Assembly (NCBI RefSeq): GCF_001989615.1
Contig: NZ_CP019069.1
Span: forward strand, 56,564 to 120,563
DNA from: Halorientalis sp. IM1011
GTDB taxonomy: Archaea; Halobacteriota; Halobacteria; Halobacteriales; Haloarculaceae
Direction of reading: 5' to 3'
Length of the DNA: 64,000 nt
In this document: in pieces, positions 60,252 through 64,000 of the stretch
Position numbering within the stretch: the stretch's first letter is position 1
Layout: the number at the start of each line of letters is the position of its first letter
Program-made: the position numbers and the translations under genes
Notes under the pieces: model-generated
What the model was told of the DNA's origin: nothing
The model's database searches: none
What the model saw: the letters and a program-made list of their open reading frames with translations, nothing else

Positions 60252-61264
60252 GATACGGAATCGTCGGGACGGGCTACTGGGGGAAAAATCACGTCCGCGT
60301 CGCGACGGAACTCCGCGGCTCCGGACCGATCGACGAGGTGGTCATCTGTGACGCCGACGAGGAACGGGCCGCCGACCTCGCCGAGACCTACGACGTGGAG
60401 TACACGACGCGTCACGACCGGCTGGAGGTGGACGCCGCGTCGGTCGCGACGCCCTCGACCACCCACGAGGAGATTGCGACCGACCTGCTTCGGTCGGGAA
60501 CGGACCTCCTGGTCGAGAAACCGCTCGCGCTCTCGGCCGAGGCCGCCTGGAACGTCGTCGAGACGGCCCGGGACGAGGGTCAGGCCCTCGGCGTGGGCCA
60601 CATCTTCCGGTATCACCCCGGACTGCGCGAGCTCAAACGGCTGGTCGACGCCGGCGAACTCGGCGAGATCGAGTACCTCCACACTGCGCGCTTCTCCTTC
60701 CGGGTCCCCCGGGACACCACGGGCGTGCTCTACTCGCTCGCCGTCCACGACGTGGACGTGTACGACTACCTCCTCGGGGAGCGTCCCGAACGGATTCACT
60801 GTTCCACGAACTCGACCCACCGGGAGAACATCGACGAGACGACGACGCTCACGCTTTCGTACGGCGACCGGACGGGCGTGATCCACTCCTCCTGGCAGAT
60901 TCCGGTGTTCGGGAAGCGCCGCGATCTCGCGGTCGTCGGCACCGACGGCGCGGCGTACCTCGACTACCTCGCCGATACGGAGGTCGAGGTCTACGACGCG
61001 AGCATCGTCACGGACGCCGACGGCGACCTGCGGAAACGAGAGCGGGGCAAGACGGTCCACGAGGCCGCGGACGCGGAACCGCTGAAGACGGAACTGCGGG
61101 AGTTCGTCGCCGCAGCACAAGCGGGTCGCGACCCGCCGGCGAGCGGCCGCGTCGGCGCTCGCACCGTCGAACTGCTCGAGCGCGCCGTCGAGGCCGCCGA
61201 CTCCGGGCAGGTGCTCGACGTTCCTCAGGAGTCTCGGACCGTCAGCCCACCGAATACGGATTGA
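60248..61264 (+). CDS. Gfo/Idh/MocA oxidoreductase, 338 aa
   Basis: Rossmann motif MRYGIVGTGYWGKNHVRVA and the family's GTDLLVEKPLALSAEAAWNV. C-terminal features include GHIFRYHPGLRELKRLVDAG and VHDVDVYDYLLGERP, as in WbpB-like 3-dehydrogenases. The ATG overlaps the stop of the split aminotransferase by 4 bp (60248-60251), so the two form an operon parallel to the pair at 51460-53613. Confidence 0.88.
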   Translation: MRYGIVGTGYWGKNHVRVATELRGSGPIDEVVICDADEERAADLAETYDVEYTTRHDRLEVDAASVATPSTTHEEIATDLLRSGTDLLVEKPLALSAEAAWNVVETARDEGQALGVGHIFRYHPGLRELKRLVDAGELGEIEYLHTARFSFRVPRDTTGVLYSLAVHDVDVYDYLLGERPERIHCSTNSTHRENIDETTTLTLSYGDRTGVIHSSWQIPVFGKRRDLAVVGTDGAAYLDYLADTEVEVYDASIVTDADGDLRKRERGKTVHEAADAEPLKTELREFVAAAQAGRDPPASGRVGARTVELLERAVEAADSGQVLDVPQESRTVSPPNTD

Positions 61265-61328
61265 TACAACGCAAACACCATTCCCAGTGCGTTTTAGCGG
61301 TAATACCGAGGACCTCGAATTCTTCCGT

Positions 61329-61687
61329 TCAGATCCTGGCACGCCGAACGCGTCGAACTCGGTGATGCCGGTCGACGCCAGCACCGAGAGGACGACGACG
61401 GACGCGACCCAGGCCACGAGCGCGATGGCGGCGGCCGAGAGCCACCCGCCGCTGTACCGGCGATTGATGACCCAGAGGTACGCCAGGAACACGAGGACGG
61501 GTCCGAGTCCGGGGATCCCGCCGAACAGCCAGCCGACGACCCCCCAGATGATCGCGCCGATCAAGGCCGTCCAGACCGCGTACTCGTAGTCGCTCTCCCC
61601 GGTCACGATCACGGCCCCGACGTGGATTCCCAGCGCGCCGATCAACAGACTCACCAGGAAAACCACCAGACTGTCGACGAGTCCCAT
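61329..61687 (-). CDS. four-helix membrane protein with a lost stop codon, paralog of 40011-40370
   Basis: Residues 1-118 align closely with the protein at 40011-40370 (GLVDSLVVFLVSLLIGALG ... ITEFDAFGVPG). The expected stop is present at 61329-61331, but one base is missing before it, so the frame runs on for hundreds of bases antisense to the Gfo/Idh gene. This is probably another single-base deletion or error. The function is unknown. Confidence 0.7.
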
Positions 61688-61763
61688 ATTCGACCCGTCG
61701 GCTGGGGGCAACAAAAAAGCCGACGGCCCGCGGCGCGTGGCCGGGGTCGGCCTCGGCCTCGAA

Positions 61764-62566
61764 TCACTCCGCCAGCACGCCTCTCGTAGTCGGATTTCTG
61801 GAGGTAGAGCTTCCGGTCGCCGACCCGTGTCCAGGCCCGGTTCGTGCGGCGGGAAATCGAGCGCCCGCACCCGTCGTAGATGGCGGAGTTGCGTCTGCTC
61901 GTCACTCGCAGTCAATTTCTCGGGTGGGGATCTCCTTCAGGTCGTCGAGGCTGTCCTTGGCGTAGAAGTAGCGCTCACCGGTCGAAATCCGACTGGGGCG
62001 TCGCCAGTTCGTCGATCTCGCGGGCGGCGATGGCGGGGGAGTCGCTCCTCGAAGAGTTCTACGGACGCGCCGCGGACCCGCTCGTAGAGGGTCCGGGCGG
62101 TGTCCTCCTCGGTGATCGGAACGAACTTCCGGTCGATCACGTCGCCGGCGTCGAGTCCTCGGCCATGACGTGGAGGGTCGTTCCGTGTCGCCAGTGGTCG
62201 TTCCGGCGCGCCGTTCATAATCGAGTGGCTGAACACGTTGCTCCCCTGTAGCGGGGCAGTTCCGCCTGATGGAGGTTCAGCGCGGCCTCCCGGGGCGTGT
62301 TCAGCAGATCCGGCCCGAGGATGTTCGGGTAGTAGACGCTGAGGAGGTAGTCGAAGTCCCGCCCGACGACCCGATCTTCCTCGTCGGACGGTCAACACCG
62401 GCAGGTCGTGGTCGAGCGCGCGCTCGTGGACCGATCCGTCCCACCAGGCGTCGTAGTCTCTGGGGTAGGTGACGACGGTCTCGACGGTTATCTCGTCGTG
62501 TGCGACCAGGCGTTCGAGGCAGGCCTCGCCCAGCGGGTGGCTGCCGAAGAAGGCGACCGATACCAT
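61764..62566 (-). pseudogene. sugar formyltransferase-like gene with about eight frame changes
   Basis: Conserved segments occur in the right order on one strand but in shifting frames: MVSVAFFGSHPLGEACLERL (62566 on), SDEEDRVVGRDFDYLLSVYY, PNILGPDLLNTPREAALNLH, NVFSHSIMNGA, HWRHGTTLHVMAEDLDAGD, VIDRKFVPITEEDTARTLYE, ERYFYAKDSLDDLKEIPTRE, TQLRHLRRVRALDFPPHEPA and GDRKLYLQKSDY. They match the methionyl-tRNA-formyltransferase-like family used for N-formyl sugars. Each shift is one base in a short run (for example around 62385, 62258 and 62020). As it stands it cannot be translated; sequence error or recent decay are both possible. A CATAACAAAAC element lies just upstream (62587-62600). Confidence 0.75.
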
Positions 62567-62586
62567 GTCTCCGTCCTCGCCATCGT

Positions 62587-62600
62587 CGGGTTTTGTTATG
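62587..62600 (-). promoter_or_regulatory. CATAACAAAAC element before the formyltransferase
   Basis: Lies about 21 bp before the start codon at 62566; same motif as at 59113. Confidence 0.4.
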
Positions 62601-62759
62601 GAGGTCTTTGGAGACAGGCGACCCCCCGTTCCGCGATCTTAATCAACATCGGGGCCGGCCGGTCCTTCCGTGCCTACCGTTCCCAGAGGCCGAGGATTAC
62701 GCTTGCCGTCGTCGGTTCGTACACCTTCGAGGGACACACACCTCGTCCCGAGTTGTGAC

Positions 62760-62962
62760 ATCCTCCGCGCGTGAGAGGAGAGGGAGCAAAGCTCCCTCAG
62801 CAGCCGGGCGTAGCCCGGCGACGGCGCGGCTTCCCTGCATGGGAATACCGGCTAACTATCGGCAGAGGGTTCCGACCCGACCTCTCCGAGCGTCATCTAC
62901 CGTGATTGACTCTGCTCGGTGGGGTCGTGGCGCTGTCACAGGCGCTCCCATCCCGTGAGATG
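62760..62962 (-). ncRNA. probable omega-RNA (guide RNA) of the TnpB element, with two strong hairpins
   Basis: Directly 3' of the TnpB stop (62963) on the same strand. Two hairpins are visible: GCCGGGC-GTA-GCCCGGC at 62803-62819 and GAGGGAGC-AAA-GCTCCCTC at 62780-62798, followed by GGAGGATGTCA at about 62768-62758. In IS200/IS605 elements the RNA that guides TnpB overlaps the 3' end of tnpB and ends at the right end, with the guide being the adjacent host sequence. The corresponding guide would begin ACAACTCGGGACGAGG (62759 leftwards, minus strand). Boundaries and function are inferred. Confidence 0.55.
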
Positions 62963-64000
62963 TCATCGCCCGCCGGTTTCCAGTGGCAGGCTCTCACCCC
63001 ACGGGTCGTGGCGGTCAGCGATGTTGACCGCCGCGTTGATGTCTGCGTGATATTCCGATACCCAACACTCGCCGTTTGTACACCGGAACTCGTCGCCGTT
63101 CCGGTGCCCGATGTGGCCGCACTCGTGACACATCTGACTCGTGTACTCTGGTCGGACGTATCTAACCGGAAGTCCTGCTTCTCGTGCTTTGTCCTCGATA
63201 CGTTGTTGGAGGCGAGCGAACGCCATGCGTGGAGTCGTCGGTTCATCCACTCGCCGTAATCGAGGTTTTTGCGGATGTCCGAGAGGTCTTCCAACACGAC
63301 CACTGGCTTCTCGAATCGACAGGCGTACTCGATGGCACGTCGAGACGCCTTCTCGATGATGTTTGTAAGTGCGTTCTGGTAGTGGTCGAATCGCTCGTCG
63401 ATCCGCCACTCGGCGGCGTCACGCTCTTGGAGTCGCTTGAGCGTCGTGTACATCTCTTTGCGAAGGCGACGAGCACGACCACCGTTGATGAGTAGTGGGT
63501 CATTGGAGTCCCCTGCTCGCAGGCACAGCCCGCGGAGTAGGTGGATCGCCAATATCGAAGCCGACTGGTGTTACATCGTCGTCTGTCGATTCGTAGTCCG
63601 GTTCTTCGACCGGGAACTCGACGGTGACGTGGAGTGTCCACGACGTGCGGTGACGTTGCAGGCGGAGTTGTCCCGCTGACGCCTCACCGTCCACGAGGTC
63701 GTGCCACAGCCCCTCTTGGGCGGATTGATACGAAGCGGTATCCAGAAGTTCGTCCCCGCGACCGGGCTGTGGCACCCACCACGTAAACTCGTAGTCACGC
63801 GCCGCCGAGTGGTCGAACTCGGCGGCTTGGTTGGTGAGCCGAACCGGATGATTGTTGTCCAACTCCTGGGCATCATAGGTGCCGTGCAGTTGTGGGACAT
63901 AGTTACACAGGGCCGCTTTCGCCTGATACGGGAGGTCGTAGGGGTCACTACGTCGCTGGTGGCGGTCATCGTGTCACACCCGGCCTCGAACGCCTCGTGG
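62963..64000 (-). pseudogene. tnpB: TnpB (IS200/IS605 OrfB) RNA-guided nuclease, frameshifted and cut by the window end
   Basis: Segments in the order expected for haloarchaeal TnpB but in several frames: AAEFDHSAARDYEFTWWVPQ, WHDLVDGEASAGQLRLQR, VTPVGFDIG (first RuvC Asp), LLINGGRARRLRKEMYTTLK, EWRIDERFDHYQNALTNIIE, CRFEKPVVVLEDLSDIRKNL (second RuvC acidic), MAFARLQQRIEDKAREAGLP, and the zinc ribbon CHECGHIGHRNGDEFRC-(TNGEC), then YHADINAAVNIADRHDPWGE with the third acidic. At least five single-base shifts interrupt it. The N-terminus lies outside the window. As it stands the gene is inactive, or the sequence is faulty. Confidence 0.8.

Noticed and set aside
60239..61915. A real 558-aa fusion protein of the membrane paralog with downstream sequence
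   Set aside because: The added part is antisense to a conserved Gfo/Idh gene and is Arg/Val-rich shadow; a one-base change restores a normal stop at 61329.
61764..62566. Programmed frameshifting of the formyltransferase
   Set aside because: About eight changes of mixed sign in short runs cannot be explained by known programmed frameshifts, and no slippery-site/stem pattern repeats.
1..64000. Restriction-modification, CRISPR-Cas or complete prophage
   Set aside because: Apart from one VapBC-type pair, a lone integrase and a broken tnpB, no cas, methyltransferase, restriction or phage structural genes were seen on either strand.

Overview
The window reads as a GC-rich genome segment of an extremely halophilic archaeon (class Halobacteria). 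The evidence is the acidic proteome, the Orc1/Cdc6 replication initiator with archaeal origin-type repeats, the haloarchaea-restricted families (HalOD1, DUF5789, DUF7344, DUF7511, DUF5658, RdfA/Sph3, bacterio-opsin-activator HTH), twin-arginine secretion signals, and TATA-like elements about 25 bp before start codons, as expected for leaderless mRNAs. A genus cannot be named from the sequence alone.

Layout. 1-0.75 kb: the N-terminal part of a DUF1616 membrane protein. 0.9-4.7 kb: an HTH regulator, a degenerate tRNA-like sequence, an origin-like region with six inverted or direct repeats, and orc1/cdc6. 4.7-7.3 kb: a putative metal-homeostasis operon (DtxR-type regulator plus TMEM165/GDT1 transporter) and a VapBC-type toxin-antitoxin pair. 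7.5-25.7 kb: a large surface-polysaccharide locus with glycosyltransferases, a flippase, two polysaccharide deacetylases, acetyltransferases, UDP-GlcNAc 2-epimerase, a second DUF1616 protein and two exported Tat proteins. 25.7-28.6 kb: a plasmid-like segregation module (acidic partner, ParA, a 13-bp-periodic iteron array, tyrosine recombinase). 29-40.4 kb: an unusual cluster in which four proteins carry Gln-rich disordered segments. They lie among CBS, phasin-like, PRC-barrel, copper-storage-like, mechanosensitive-channel-like, BrkB and FAD/Rieske proteins, which suggests a stress or cell-integrity island. 40.4-46.6 kb: sugar oxidoreductase and isomerase genes and the trehalose synthesis pair otsA-otsB. 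46.6-47.9 kb: a second cluster of the same origin-type repeats, with no orc gene beside it. 48-56 kb: small regulators and a WbpA/B/E-like cassette for amino-sugar uronate synthesis. 56-58.8 kb: the cell-shape pair rdfA-sph3. 59-62.6 kb: a second aminotransferase/oxidoreductase pair and a formyltransferase. 62.7-64 kb: a TnpB (IS200/IS605-type) element with a probable omega-RNA.

How the genes fit together. The sugar genes cover precursor synthesis (UDP-GlcNAc 2-epimerase, 6-dehydrogenase, 3-dehydrogenase, aminotransferase, formyltransferase), assembly (GT2, GT4, DUF354), export (flippase) and modification (deacetylases, GNAT/FemAB). Many of them share a TAACAAA-type element upstream. Main points of interest: the 13-bp iteron array before parA, the second orphan origin-like repeat cluster, the Gln-rich cluster, the shared TAACAAA element and a 22-bp palindrome found twice. 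From about 59.6 kb to the end the reading frames are broken by many single-base indels although their protein content is well conserved. This suggests either sequence errors or very recent decay, so gene calls there should be treated with caution.
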